From an uncultured Luteitalea sp. (GTDB lineage Bacteria > Acidobacteriota > Vicinamibacteria > Vicinamibacterales > Vicinamibacteraceae), in NCBI GenBank assembly GCA_934541105.1, contig CAKTDA010000002.1, forward strand, positions 523,077 to 587,076: DNA of 64,000 nucleotides, given 5' to 3'. Each line of letters starts with the position of its first letter. The stretch's first letter is position 1. Shown here one piece after another: positions 9,159 through 17,174 of this stretch. The notes below the pieces were generated by a model, which did not search any database, was not told the origin of the DNA, and saw nothing but the letters and a program-made list of their open reading frames with translations. The translations under genes and the position numbers were made by a program.

Positions 9159-10823
9159 TCACAGGAGCGGCCATGCGATGGCGAGCACCATCGTCGCCAG
9201 GAGCCCCGCACAGCCTTCGATGAACACCATCACACTCGCCGTCTTGAGCGTCTCGGCCTCGGTCATGCCGCTCATGCGCGAGATCACCCAGAAGCCGCTG
9301 TCGTTCATCCACATGCCGATCTTGGATCCCGCTCCGATTGCCAGCGCCACGTAGACCGGGTGGTACGGCAGCTGGCTCGCAAGGGCAATCGGCCCGACGA
9401 TGCCGACGGCCGTGATCATCGCCACGGTCGCCGACCCCTGGGCCACGCGCACGAGTGCCGTGATGCCCCACGCAATCGGCAGCAGCATCAGCCGCTGCTC
9501 GGGGACGGTCGCCGCGGCCAGTTCGGCCATGCCGGCCTGCCGCAGCGTGGCACCGAGCGCACCGCCCGCCGCGATGATCAGGATGATCTCCCCGGCTTCG
9601 ACGATGCTGTCGCGCACCGTGCGGCGCACGCGCTCGGCGTGAGAGCCCGTCGCCCGCCGGTCCGGGTACGCCACGAGCAGGGCCAGCGCCGCGGCTGCCG
9701 AGATCGTCAACGCGAGGTTCTTGTCGCCGAAGACGCCAATGACCGTGACGACCATGGATGGCAGGCCAGCGGTCGACGACCCGAGCGCCGAGTTGGCGCT
9801 GATGAGCACGACAGGCAGCAGGATCGGGAACAACGAGAGAATCAACGGCGGCAGGCGGCCGGCATCGTCCGCGGCGGCGGGCGTGGGCGGGCCGTCCCCG
9901 ACCGTCGGGCGCAGCGCGAAACCCCAGCGCCTGTCGGCGTAGACGGCGTACGCGTAGCCGACGACTGCGGCGACTGCCGCGACGATCATGCCCTGCCGGA
10001 TCATCAGGCCGATGTCCACGCCCATGGCATCGGCCACAAACAGCGGGCCCGGCGTCGGCGGCACCAGCGAGTGCGTCATCGTCGCGCCCGCGACGATGGC
10101 GAGCACGAACAGCACGTAGTGGCGGCGGGCCTCGAGCCACATCGCCTTGGCGAGCGGCAGGAGCAGGTAGAAGACCGCCTCGGCAAACATCGGGATGCCG
10201 AGGAGGAAGCCGCTGCCGAGGAAGGCGAGCGGCGTGCGGGAGGGCCCGAGCGCACGCCGCAGCGACACGACGATGCGCTCCGCGCCGCGGGCGGCCATGA
10301 GGCAGCCGCCGAGGATCGACGCCATCGCGATGATGATGCCGATGTCGAGTGCCGTACGTCCGAAGCCCTGGGCCACGCGCTGCCCGATCGTCTCGCCTGC
10401 CGCACGAGCGGCCGCAGCCGCCGTCGTGGGTGTTGCGACCCAGGCGCCCGCGGCGTCGGTCCCGGGGTCGCGCATGTCGATCGACAGCGTGCTCTCGACG
10501 CCCGGGCTCCCCGCGATGGCAACCGTCGCCGAGCCAACGCGGAGGGGCGGGGCGCCCGGCTCGAGCCGGAAGATGCCGTACTCCACGCCATCCCGCAGCG
10601 CGCCACGGCGGGCGAGCGCAGATGCCTGGCTGCCGTCGGCCGACACGGAGTCGATGCGCACGGCGTCCCGTGCGAGTTCGTACCGCTCGATGGCATCGCG
10701 CGGCGTGAGGGCCGCCACGGCAAGCGCGGCGACGATGAGCGTGAGGAATGCGTGCAGGCGGAACGCCAGCACGCCGGTGAGCACGATCGCCAGGGCGATC
10801 GCCAGGATCGGCAGTGGACTCAA
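9159..10823 (-). CDS. GntP family gluconate/sugar-acid permease with an unusual periplasmic insert
   Basis: A 554-residue transporter; typical GntP proteins have about 440-460. The C-terminal 400 residues fit the family: DIGIIIAMASILGGCLMAARGAERI, MTHSLVPPTPGPLFVADAMGVDIGLM, and GSKIGMWMNDSGFWVISRMSGMTEAETLKT, which is close to the family signature. Between the second membrane segment (LTLIVAALAVAALTPRDAIE) and the third is an extra stretch of roughly 100 residues (about 48-145) that is soluble and strand-rich with a Pro/Ala/Thr tail. It is divergent, with a 47-base gap, from the IlvD/Edd and DapA-type genes, which points to uptake of the sugar acid those enzymes degrade. The substrate is inferred. 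Confidence 0.88.
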   Translation of the reverse strand: MSPLPILAIALAIVLTGVLAFRLHAFLTLIVAALAVAALTPRDAIERYELARDAVRIDSVSADGSQASALARRGALRDGVEYGIFRLEPGAPPLRVGSATVAIAGSPGVESTLSIDMRDPGTDAAGAWVATPTTAAAAARAAGETIGQRVAQGFGRTALDIGIIIAMASILGGCLMAARGAERIVVSLRRALGPSRTPLAFLGSGFLLGIPMFAEAVFYLLLPLAKAMWLEARRHYVLFVLAIVAGATMTHSLVPPTPGPLFVADAMGVDIGLMIRQGMIVAAVAAVVGYAYAVYADRRWGFALRPTVGDGPPTPAAADDAGRLPPLILSLFPILLPVVLISANSALGSSTAGLPSMVVTVIGVFGDKNLALTISAAAALALLVAYPDRRATGSHAERVRRTVRDSIVEAGEIILIIAAGGALGATLRQAGMAELAAATVPEQRLMLLPIAWGITALVRVAQGSATVAMITAVGIVGPIALASQLPYHPVYVALAIGAGSKIGMWMNDSGFWVISRMSGMTEAETLKTASVMVFIEGCAGLLATMVLAIAWPLL

Positions 10824-10870
10824 GAGGCCGTTAGCGTAGACTTCCGCGACCGGATTTTCCAGCGTCAGCG

Positions 10871-12640
10871 ATGACCGATCCCGCAGTGCCGCCCTCGTCT
10901 CGTCCGCGCCGTCCGCGCCGCGCCGCGAGCGACCTCCGCTCGCAGCGGTGGTTCGCGCCTGACGATCTGCGCAGCTTCGGGCACCGCAGCCGACTGCGGC
11001 AGATGGGGTACTCGGCCGACGATGCCGAGGGCAGGCCGGTGATTGCCGTCCTCAACACGTGGAGCGACCTGCAGCAGTGCCATGGGCACTTCCGCGAGCG
11101 GGCCGAGGACGTCAAGCGCGGCGTGTGGCAGGCAGGCGGCTTCCCGGTGGAGATGCCCGTGCTGTCGCTGTCGGAGATGTTCGTGAAGCCGACGGCGATG
11201 TTCCACCGCAACCTCCTCGCGCTCGAGGTGGAGGAAGTGTTGCAGTCGCACCCCATCGACGGCGCCGTGCTCATGGGGGGCTGCGACAAGACGGTGCCGG
11301 GCCTGCTCATGGGCGCCATCTCGGCCGACCTGCCCGTCGTCTTCATGCCCGCAGGACCGATGGTTGCCGGGCGCTATCGCACCGAGCGGCTCGGCAGCGG
11401 CACCGACGTGTGGAAGTACTGGGCCGAACGCAAGGCCGGCAACCTCGGCGAGTGCGAGATGCGGCAGATCGAGGAAGGCATCGCGCGATCGGCCGGCACG
11501 TGCATGACGATGGGGACGGCCTCGACGATGGCCTCGATCGTCGAGGCGCTCGGCATGTCATTGCCCGGCTCGGCGACGATTCCCGCGGTGCACGCCGCGC
11601 ACGCGCGCATGGCGGCCGCGTGCGGGCGTCGCGCGGTCGATCTCGTCTGGGAGGACATCAGGCCGTCCGAGGTGCTCACGGCGGACGCGTTCCGCAATGC
11701 AATCGTCGCCGACATGGCGCTTTGCGGCTCGACGAATGCCATCATCCACCTCGTGGCGATGGCCCGGCGCGCCGGCGTGCCGCTGTCGATCGACGACTTC
11801 GACCGCATCTCGCGCGAGGTGCCCGTCATCGTCAACCTGCGTCCGGCCGGGGAGTACCTGATGGAGGACTTCCACGACGCCGGCGGCGTCCCCGCCCTGC
11901 TCTCGCGGCTGCGCGAACATCTCGCGCTCGAGTGCCTGACGGTCACGGGGCTGACGCTCGGCGAGGCAATCGCGGATGCAGAGGTGCTGTCCCACGAAGT
12001 GATCCGGCCGATCGACCGTCCGCTCGCACAGGCAGGCGGGACGTTCGTGCTGCGCGGCAACCTCGCGCCGGACGGCTGCGTGATCAAGCCGACGGCCGCG
12101 GAGCCGCACCTGCTGCAACACACCGGACCTGCGCTCGTCTTCCGGACCTATGCGGACCTCAAGGCACGCATCGACGACCCCGAGCTTCCCGTCACGGCCG
12201 ATCACGTCATCGTCCTCCAGAACGCCGGCCCTGTGGGTGCACCGGGCATGCCCGAATGGGGCATGCTGCCGATTCCGCAGAAGCTCCTGCGGCTGGGCGT
12301 GCGCGACATGGTCCGCATCTCGGACGCGCGCATGTCTGGCACGAGCTATGGGACGTGCGTGCTGCACGTCGCGCCGGAGTCGGCCGTGGGCGGTCCGCTG
12401 GCGCTCGTGCGCGACGACGACATCATCACGCTCGACGTCGCGGCGCGCCGCCTCCACCTGCACGTGAGCGACGAGGAACTCGCCACGCGCCGGGCGGCAT
12501 GGACCCCGCTTCCCCGCCGCTACGATCGCGGCTACAGCCGGCTGTTCCTCGAGCAGATCACGCAGGCCCCCGACGGCTGCGACTTCACGTGCCTGGCGCG
12601 CGGCGATTGCGGGCCGCCACCCGAGCCCGACATCTACTGA
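10871..12640 (+). CDS. IlvD/Edd family sugar-acid dehydratase (L-arabonate dehydratase-like)
   Basis: A 589-residue iron-sulphur dehydratase. The three cluster cysteines of the family are present: C70 (WSDLQQCHGHF), C138 (MGGCDKTVPGL) and C211 (AGTCMTMGTASTM). The N-terminal motif DLRSQRWFAPDDLRSFGHRSR and the ending SRLFLEQITQAPDGCDF are characteristic of the pentonate and sugar-acid branch rather than IlvD of branched-chain amino-acid synthesis or Edd. It dehydrates an aldonic acid to a 2-keto-3-deoxy acid. The DapA-family gene follows after 6 bases and a GntP permease is divergent, so the three form one catabolic module. L-arabonate is the best-known substrate of close relatives, but other aldonates are possible. 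Confidence 0.88.
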   Translation: MTDPAVPPSSRPRRPRRAASDLRSQRWFAPDDLRSFGHRSRLRQMGYSADDAEGRPVIAVLNTWSDLQQCHGHFRERAEDVKRGVWQAGGFPVEMPVLSLSEMFVKPTAMFHRNLLALEVEEVLQSHPIDGAVLMGGCDKTVPGLLMGAISADLPVVFMPAGPMVAGRYRTERLGSGTDVWKYWAERKAGNLGECEMRQIEEGIARSAGTCMTMGTASTMASIVEALGMSLPGSATIPAVHAAHARMAAACGRRAVDLVWEDIRPSEVLTADAFRNAIVADMALCGSTNAIIHLVAMARRAGVPLSIDDFDRISREVPVIVNLRPAGEYLMEDFHDAGGVPALLSRLREHLALECLTVTGLTLGEAIADAEVLSHEVIRPIDRPLAQAGGTFVLRGNLAPDGCVIKPTAAEPHLLQHTGPALVFRTYADLKARIDDPELPVTADHVIVLQNAGPVGAPGMPEWGMLPIPQKLLRLGVRDMVRISDARMSGTSYGTCVLHVAPESAVGGPLALVRDDDIITLDVAARRLHLHVSDEELATRRAAWTPLPRRYDRGYSRLFLEQITQAPDGCDFTCLARGDCGPPPEPDIY

Positions 12641-12646
12641 CAGACG

Positions 12647-13555
12647 ATGATCACGAGCCCACTGACCGCCGCCCACTTCCACCGCTCGGTGATGGCCGTG
12701 CCACCGCTCGCGCGGACACCCGATCGCCGCATCTCCGAGGCAGGCAACGCCGCGATCATCGGCCACCTCGAGGCCGGGGGCGTCTCGCTGCTGCTCTACG
12801 GCGGGAACGCGAACCTCTACCACCTGCCGCTCGCGGAGTACGACGACCTGCTCGCGATGCTCGCGCGCCTTGCGGGAGAGGAGACGCTCGTCGTGCCGTC
12901 GGCCGGCCCGACGTACCCGCTGCTGCTCGAGCACGCGACGACGCTGCGCCGCCACGCCTTTCCGGCAGTGATGGCCCTGCCCCAGCGCGGGATCACCACG
13001 AGCATCGGCGTCGCCGACGGCCTGCGCGAGTTCGCGGCTGCCGCAGGCAAGCCGGTGATCGTCTACGTGAAGGACGACGGCTACATCGAGCCGGAAGAGA
13101 TTGCCGCCCTCGACCGCGAGGGCATCGTCGCCGCCGTGAAATACGCCGTCGTGCGCCCCGACACGAGCCACGATCCGTATCTCCGCAAGCTCGTGTCGCT
13201 CGTCGATCGATCGAAGATCATCAGCGGCATCGGCGAGCAACCCGCGATCGTGCACGTGCGCGACTTCGGGCTCGGCGGGTTCACGAGCGGCTGCGTGTGC
13301 GTCGCGCCTCGGCTCTCGCAGGCGATGCTTGCCGCGCTTCGGCGGGAGGACTGGGCCGAAGCGGAGCGCATTCGCGCGATCTTCAAGCCCCTCGAGGACT
13401 CGAGGAACGCCATCAACCCCATCCGGGTGTTGCACCAGGCCGTCGCGAGCGCCGGTATTGCCGAGACGGGGCCGCTGCTGCCCTTGCTCAGCAACGTCGA
13501 GCCCGCGCACGTGCCGGCCATCGAAGCCGCCGCGCGCGCATTGCTGACGGCGTAA
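12647..13555 (+). CDS. Dihydrodipicolinate synthase family aldolase/dehydratase for a 2-keto-3-deoxy sugar acid
   Basis: A 302-residue TIM-barrel Schiff-base lyase of the DapA superfamily. The Schiff-base lysine is K165 in GIVAAVKYAVVR, four positions from the canonical K161. The substrate-carboxylate region G-G-N-A-N-L-Y-H replaces the G-T-T-G-E of true DapA, and the Y-N-x-P motif is replaced by VYVKDDGY, so it is not lysine-biosynthetic DapA. Translation is probably coupled to the dehydratase gene 6 bases upstream. It should take the 2-keto-3-deoxy acid made by that enzyme, either dehydrating it (L-arabonate route) or cleaving it to pyruvate and an aldehyde. Which of the two cannot be decided from sequence. 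Confidence 0.85.
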   Translation: MITSPLTAAHFHRSVMAVPPLARTPDRRISEAGNAAIIGHLEAGGVSLLLYGGNANLYHLPLAEYDDLLAMLARLAGEETLVVPSAGPTYPLLLEHATTLRRHAFPAVMALPQRGITTSIGVADGLREFAAAAGKPVIVYVKDDGYIEPEEIAALDREGIVAAVKYAVVRPDTSHDPYLRKLVSLVDRSKIISGIGEQPAIVHVRDFGLGGFTSGCVCVAPRLSQAMLAALRREDWAEAERIRAIFKPLEDSRNAINPIRVLHQAVASAGIAETGPLLPLLSNVEPAHVPAIEAAARALLTA

Positions 13556-13573
13556 GGATCGCGTCCGCCTGTC

Positions 13574-13597
13574 AGACGGCGGCAGCCACCGTCGTCT
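13574..13597. terminator. Possible hairpin terminator between the sugar-acid operon and the next operon
   Basis: A 9-base stem (AGACGGCGG and CCGTCGTCT, one G-T pair) with a 6-base loop, 18 bases after the stop at 13555. The other 60 or so bases before the start at 13663 must hold the promoter of the following six-gene operon, but I see no convincing -35/-10 pair there. Confidence 0.35.
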
Positions 13598-13662
13598 CGT
13601 CCGCGTCAACGGCCCCGCGGCAGTGCGGCGGAGGCCCATCGAAGGAGCGACACGCCCTGGGT

Positions 13663-14487
13663 ATGACCCTGTCGGATGCTCTCGTGAGGATGGCGCCGCC
13701 GGACCAGCAGCTCTCCCCGGTGGAGGACGCGCAGCGTCAGGCGGCAATCGAGCAGGTGTACGCGGCGCTGGGCACGCTCGGCCGCCGCGTCGTCCCCGCC
13801 TCCCACCGCGACGACGTGGTGGACGACGTCCTCGTCCGGCTCATGAAGAACCGCCCGGGAGCGCGCCGGTATACCGCGAGCGACGGCGAGGCGACGGCCT
13901 ACCTGATCACGGCCTTGAAGAACCGCTATCGCGACGAGATCGGACGCAGTGCCGGTCGCGGGGCGCGGCTCGTCTCGTTGACCGCGGGCGACGACGACCG
14001 GGACGACCGCGACCTGCCCGACACGGCCCCGCGCGTTGACGACACGCTCATCGGCGATGAACGGCGCGTGGCGGGCGAACGCCTGCTCGTCGAGGCCGAT
14101 CAGGTGCTGTACGAGCAGGCAATTCCGGCCATTGCCCGGACCTTGCGCGAAGGCGACGGCTTCATCGCCAACGTGCGCGACATCCGCGCCATCGCCCGCG
14201 AGACGACGTCGATCGAGGAACTCGTCGCACGCGAGCAGCGCGACGGCGACACGTTCGTCCGCACGCGCAACCGGATCTACCAGCGGCAGAAGCGCACGCG
14301 CGGATACCTCCTCGAGGTGCCGCGCCACCGGCCCTCCGACGTCCCGCGTCTTTCGGCATGGCTCGCGGAGGCCTCGCTCCGGCACGACCTCGACGAAGCC
14401 GTCCGCAACATCGCCCGACAGGATTTCGCGCCGCGTGTGCAGCATGGCGACCCGTCGCTCCTTCCTCACCAGGCGAGGACACCATGA
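13663..14487 (+). CDS. Sigma-70-like protein, first gene of the candidate conflict operon
   Basis: A 274-residue protein with no signal or membrane segment. Residues 28-95 look like sigma region 2: the acidic D-D-V-V-D-D-V-L-V-R-L-M run followed by A-T-A-Y-L-I-T-A-L-K-N-R-Y-R-D-E-I, the usual pattern around the -10-binding helix. Residues 170-215 (ending VRTRNRIYQRQKRTRGYLL) have the basic ending of a region 4 helix-turn-helix, but weakly. A long acidic linker (DDDRDDRDLPD) separates them. AAGGAG lies about 15 bases before ATG 13663, a rather long spacing; a CTG at 13657 would be nearer. The stop overlaps the next start (ATGA). It could be a dedicated ECF-like sigma factor or a DNA-binding relative. 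Assignment is by pattern only. Confidence 0.6.
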   Translation: MTLSDALVRMAPPDQQLSPVEDAQRQAAIEQVYAALGTLGRRVVPASHRDDVVDDVLVRLMKNRPGARRYTASDGEATAYLITALKNRYRDEIGRSAGRGARLVSLTAGDDDRDDRDLPDTAPRVDDTLIGDERRVAGERLLVEADQVLYEQAIPAIARTLREGDGFIANVRDIRAIARETTSIEELVAREQRDGDTFVRTRNRIYQRQKRTRGYLLEVPRHRPSDVPRLSAWLAEASLRHDLDEAVRNIARQDFAPRVQHGDPSLLPHQARTP

Positions 14488-15485
14488 ACCCGACGATGCA
14501 GCAGGAACTCGATGCGATGGGCATCACGGCAACAATGCTCGGCCCTGCCGAGGATCTGGCGCTGCCTTCCGCCGGCCCGCAGCAGGCCCTGCAACTGGCG
14601 GCTCGCCTCGGCGCGGCCGCGCTGCCGGCGCACAGTCCGACACTCGACACGCTCGGCATGCGGCTCGAACTCGAGCCCGACGCGCGCGCGGTGCGGGTCA
14701 TATCCCGCCACGGCGCGTCGTTCCAGCTTCGACCGGGGCTGCACGGCGCACAGCCGCAGGTCGCCGACGAGGCCGGGATGGCGCGCGCCGACCTGGCGCA
14801 GCAGGGTCGGTTCCTGATCGAGAGCCTGCACGGCACGCCGCTCGTGCTCGGCTACTCGGAACGGGCTGCGCTGCGGCTGCACCCGATCTATGCGTGGCCG
14901 TTGCCGACACTCGAGGAGTGGATCGTGGATTCCAGGGATATGTGGATGCAGGACGAAGTGCAGGCCGCTGCCGAGGCCGATGCATGGACGCAGACGACGC
15001 TCGCCGGCCAGATCGCACGGCTGTCGGAGCCCGACGCCCGCAACGTCGGGGCGCTCATCGCGGCGGGCAACCTGCATGCGCTCGTGAGCGCGTCCGAACT
15101 GGCACCGCGCCGCTGGGCCCGCACGCTCGATGCGGCGTCGAAGGCCGCACTCGAGCAGCAGGCCGTGCGCCGGGCCGAGGTCCTGCGCGACGACCTCGAG
15201 GATCTCTTCGACACGCTCTCGGCGGACATGAGCGAGGCCTCGCATGCGTGGCGGCGGCTGTGTCACCGACGCGACGACATCGAGAGCGTCCGCGTGCTGC
15301 TGCGCGAGGCAGGTGCTGGCGATGCGCTCGAGACCGTGCTCGCCGATGCCGACCGCGTGGGCCGCGCCGTGCGGATCAACCTCGACGACTCGGTGGCGGC
15401 GGCCGACGAGCGGCTGCGGCGGGTAGCCCTCGGCGACCCGTCGGCCTGGTGGGGCAGCACCGATCTGGAGGCACACTACTTCTGA
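14484..15485 (+). CDS. Uncharacterised 333-residue protein, second gene of the candidate conflict operon
   Basis: I do not recognise a family. The protein is soluble, without a signal peptide. The N-terminal 115 residues alternate short strands and helices, ending in PLVLGYSERAALRLHPIY. A Trp-containing segment (LEEWIVDSRDMWMQDEVQ) follows, then a long helical and possibly coiled-coil region (about residues 150-320) rich in Ala, Arg, Asp and Glu. The C-terminus is aromatic (SAWWGSTDLEAHYF). The start overlaps the sigma-like gene by 4 bases and the stop shares one base with the protease start (TGATG), so it is translated in step with both. Its place between a sigma-like protein and a Lon-type protease would suit an inhibitor of the former or a substrate or partner of the latter. 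That is inference. Confidence 0.75.
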   Translation: MNPTMQQELDAMGITATMLGPAEDLALPSAGPQQALQLAARLGAAALPAHSPTLDTLGMRLELEPDARAVRVISRHGASFQLRPGLHGAQPQVADEAGMARADLAQQGRFLIESLHGTPLVLGYSERAALRLHPIYAWPLPTLEEWIVDSRDMWMQDEVQAAAEADAWTQTTLAGQIARLSEPDARNVGALIAAGNLHALVSASELAPRRWARTLDAASKAALEQQAVRRAEVLRDDLEDLFDTLSADMSEASHAWRRLCHRRDDIESVRVLLREAGAGDALETVLADADRVGRAVRINLDDSVAAADERLRRVALGDPSAWWGSTDLEAHYF

Positions 15486-17167
15486 TGCACGGCCCGCCCG
15501 ACAGTGCGCTGCGCGCCGGTCCGTGGTGCTGGCCACGGTCCGAGCGTCGCACCGAGCAACTGGTGAAGCGGCTCGGAGGCATGCCCGTGGCCGGGATCGG
15601 GTGCCTTCCGGTCATCAGCATCGGCAGCGACGACGACACGGTGTTCGCGTGGCGCCTGGCGCCGGCGGCGGCAGGTGAGCAGGGCGTGACGCTCGGGCCC
15701 GACATGCGGCGGTCATGGCGCGTCGCGGGCGTGGCGCTGCCGCGCGCCCTGCCGGTCCTGTGGCGAAGCGTCCGCGACGCGAGCCGCCAGTTGCCCGCCA
15801 TCGTGCCGCTGCACGGTTGCCGCGCGACGCCCGGGTTCGTCGATGCGGGGCCGATGGTCGAAGGCCCGTCGTTCGGCCTCGCGTTCTGCCTGCACCTCGC
15901 GTCGATGGTGCTCGGGTGTCCGGTCCCGGACCACCTGCTCGCGGCTGCGGCGATCGACGCATCGGGCTCGGTGAGTGGCGTGGGTGGGCTGGGACGCAAG
16001 GTCAGGGGCGCCGCGCAACTGCTGCCGCGCGTCACCGACGTCCTCGTGGCGGCCGACCAGGTCGACGAGGTCCGCGACGTCGTGGATGGGCGGCTGCGCG
16101 TGATTGCCGTCGCGCGCGCAGCCGACGCCATCGAGCACGCGTTCGGCGACACGCTGTCGCGATTGCTCGTGGACGCCGGCAGCGATCCGGATCGACGCGA
16201 GGAACTGACCTCGGGCTTCTTCCGGCTCGCCCTCACCGGCAGCGACGCCATCGTCGACTGGACACCCGTGGCACGCGGTGCCGCGCTTGCCATCGCACGA
16301 TGGCCGGCTGGTGGCGCCGACGAGGGCTATCGGCTCGCCTTCGCGCAGGCCGTGGCCGAACGCCACCAGGGCAACCGCGGGGGCGTCGGCATGCCGCCGC
16401 ACGCATGGTTCGCGACCCTGCCGCGCATGCTGAGGCTGCAGGTGCTCGCACACCTCGTGCAGCAGACGGCCGACACGGGAACGCCCGACGCCGGCGACAT
16501 CGAGTCTCGCGCCTGCGCCGAGCTGACGTCGTCCGTGCAGGACGCGGCCGTGCAGGACCTGCGACTGCGCGGGGCGATTGCGCGGCTGCGCGCCGTGACG
16601 GGTCGCGAGGCGCAGGCGCACGACGACCAGCGACACGCGGCGCTGGCCTTTGCGGCGCTCTACGCCGAAGACGACGTGGCGCGCCCGTTGTCGGAGTGGT
16701 GCCGCCTCGCTGGCGCACTCGGACACGAGGCATCGCTGCGCGAGGCCTGGAGCCTGCACGAACAGCTGCTCGGGCGCGGCGGCTACGGCGGCCTTGGTGC
16801 GCGGTACGTGGAACTGGCGATGACCCGCGCGCGGCTGATGCTCGATGGCTCGGACGAAGAAGCCCGAGCTGCCGCCCGGGCCATGTGCACCGACGACACG
16901 CTGCCCGACCACGTGCGCCTGTCGGCGCATCGATGCGTCGGTGACGAGAAGGCACGCGGCAGGCTCGCGCACGCTGCGGGCGCAGGGGATCTGCTCGCGC
17001 AGCGCTACCTGGCACTCATCGACCTCGACACGGCGATCGCCAGGGGGGACGACACGGCCGCAAATGCGTGCGTGGACGCCCTCGGCCTGTATGATCCGGG
17101 CCCGGTGGCGCACCTCCGGCGCAGCGGAGCGTCGGCAGGGGCAATTGCTCGCCTCTATCCCTACTGA
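15485..17167 (+). CDS. Lon-type (S16) serine-lysine protease domain protein without AAA module
   Basis: A 560-residue protein whose N-terminal 215 residues form a Lon peptidase domain. The catalytic pair is intact: S129 in EGPSFGLAF and K172 in SGVGGLGRKVRGAA. The spacing is 43 residues, the same as S679/K722 of E. coli Lon. The strand LLAAAAIDASGSV and the following LPRVTDVLVAADQ also align by eye. No Walker A or B ATPase is present, unlike Lon itself. The remaining 345 residues are helical, Ala/Arg-rich and repetitive, perhaps TPR-like, and may sense or hold a partner. Start ATG overlaps the previous stop by one base (TGATG). The next gene begins 7 bases after the stop. A cytoplasmic regulatory protease working with its neighbours is the simplest reading. 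Confidence 0.85.
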   Translation: MHGPPDSALRAGPWCWPRSERRTEQLVKRLGGMPVAGIGCLPVISIGSDDDTVFAWRLAPAAAGEQGVTLGPDMRRSWRVAGVALPRALPVLWRSVRDASRQLPAIVPLHGCRATPGFVDAGPMVEGPSFGLAFCLHLASMVLGCPVPDHLLAAAAIDASGSVSGVGGLGRKVRGAAQLLPRVTDVLVAADQVDEVRDVVDGRLRVIAVARAADAIEHAFGDTLSRLLVDAGSDPDRREELTSGFFRLALTGSDAIVDWTPVARGAALAIARWPAGGADEGYRLAFAQAVAERHQGNRGGVGMPPHAWFATLPRMLRLQVLAHLVQQTADTGTPDAGDIESRACAELTSSVQDAAVQDLRLRGAIARLRAVTGREAQAHDDQRHAALAFAALYAEDDVARPLSEWCRLAGALGHEASLREAWSLHEQLLGRGGYGGLGARYVELAMTRARLMLDGSDEEARAAARAMCTDDTLPDHVRLSAHRCVGDEKARGRLAHAAGAGDLLAQRYLALIDLDTAIARGDDTAANACVDALGLYDPGPVAHLRRSGASAGAIARLYPY

Positions 17168-17174
17168 GCCTCAC

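Noticed and set aside
12647..13555. Lysine-biosynthetic dapA
   Set aside because: The G-T-T-G-E and Y-N-x-P motifs of true DapA are replaced, and the neighbours are a sugar-acid dehydratase and permease.
11059..14487. A 1142-codon plus-strand frame running through the dehydratase and lyase genes into the sigma-like gene
   Set aside because: The first 870 codons are an out-of-frame shadow of the IlvD/Edd and DapA-type genes. The real gene starts at 13663.
14036..15484. Possible N-terminal extension of the Lon-type protease
   Set aside because: The frame is open back to 14036, but it crosses two well-supported genes in other frames, and the TGATG overlap at 15483-15487 marks the start.
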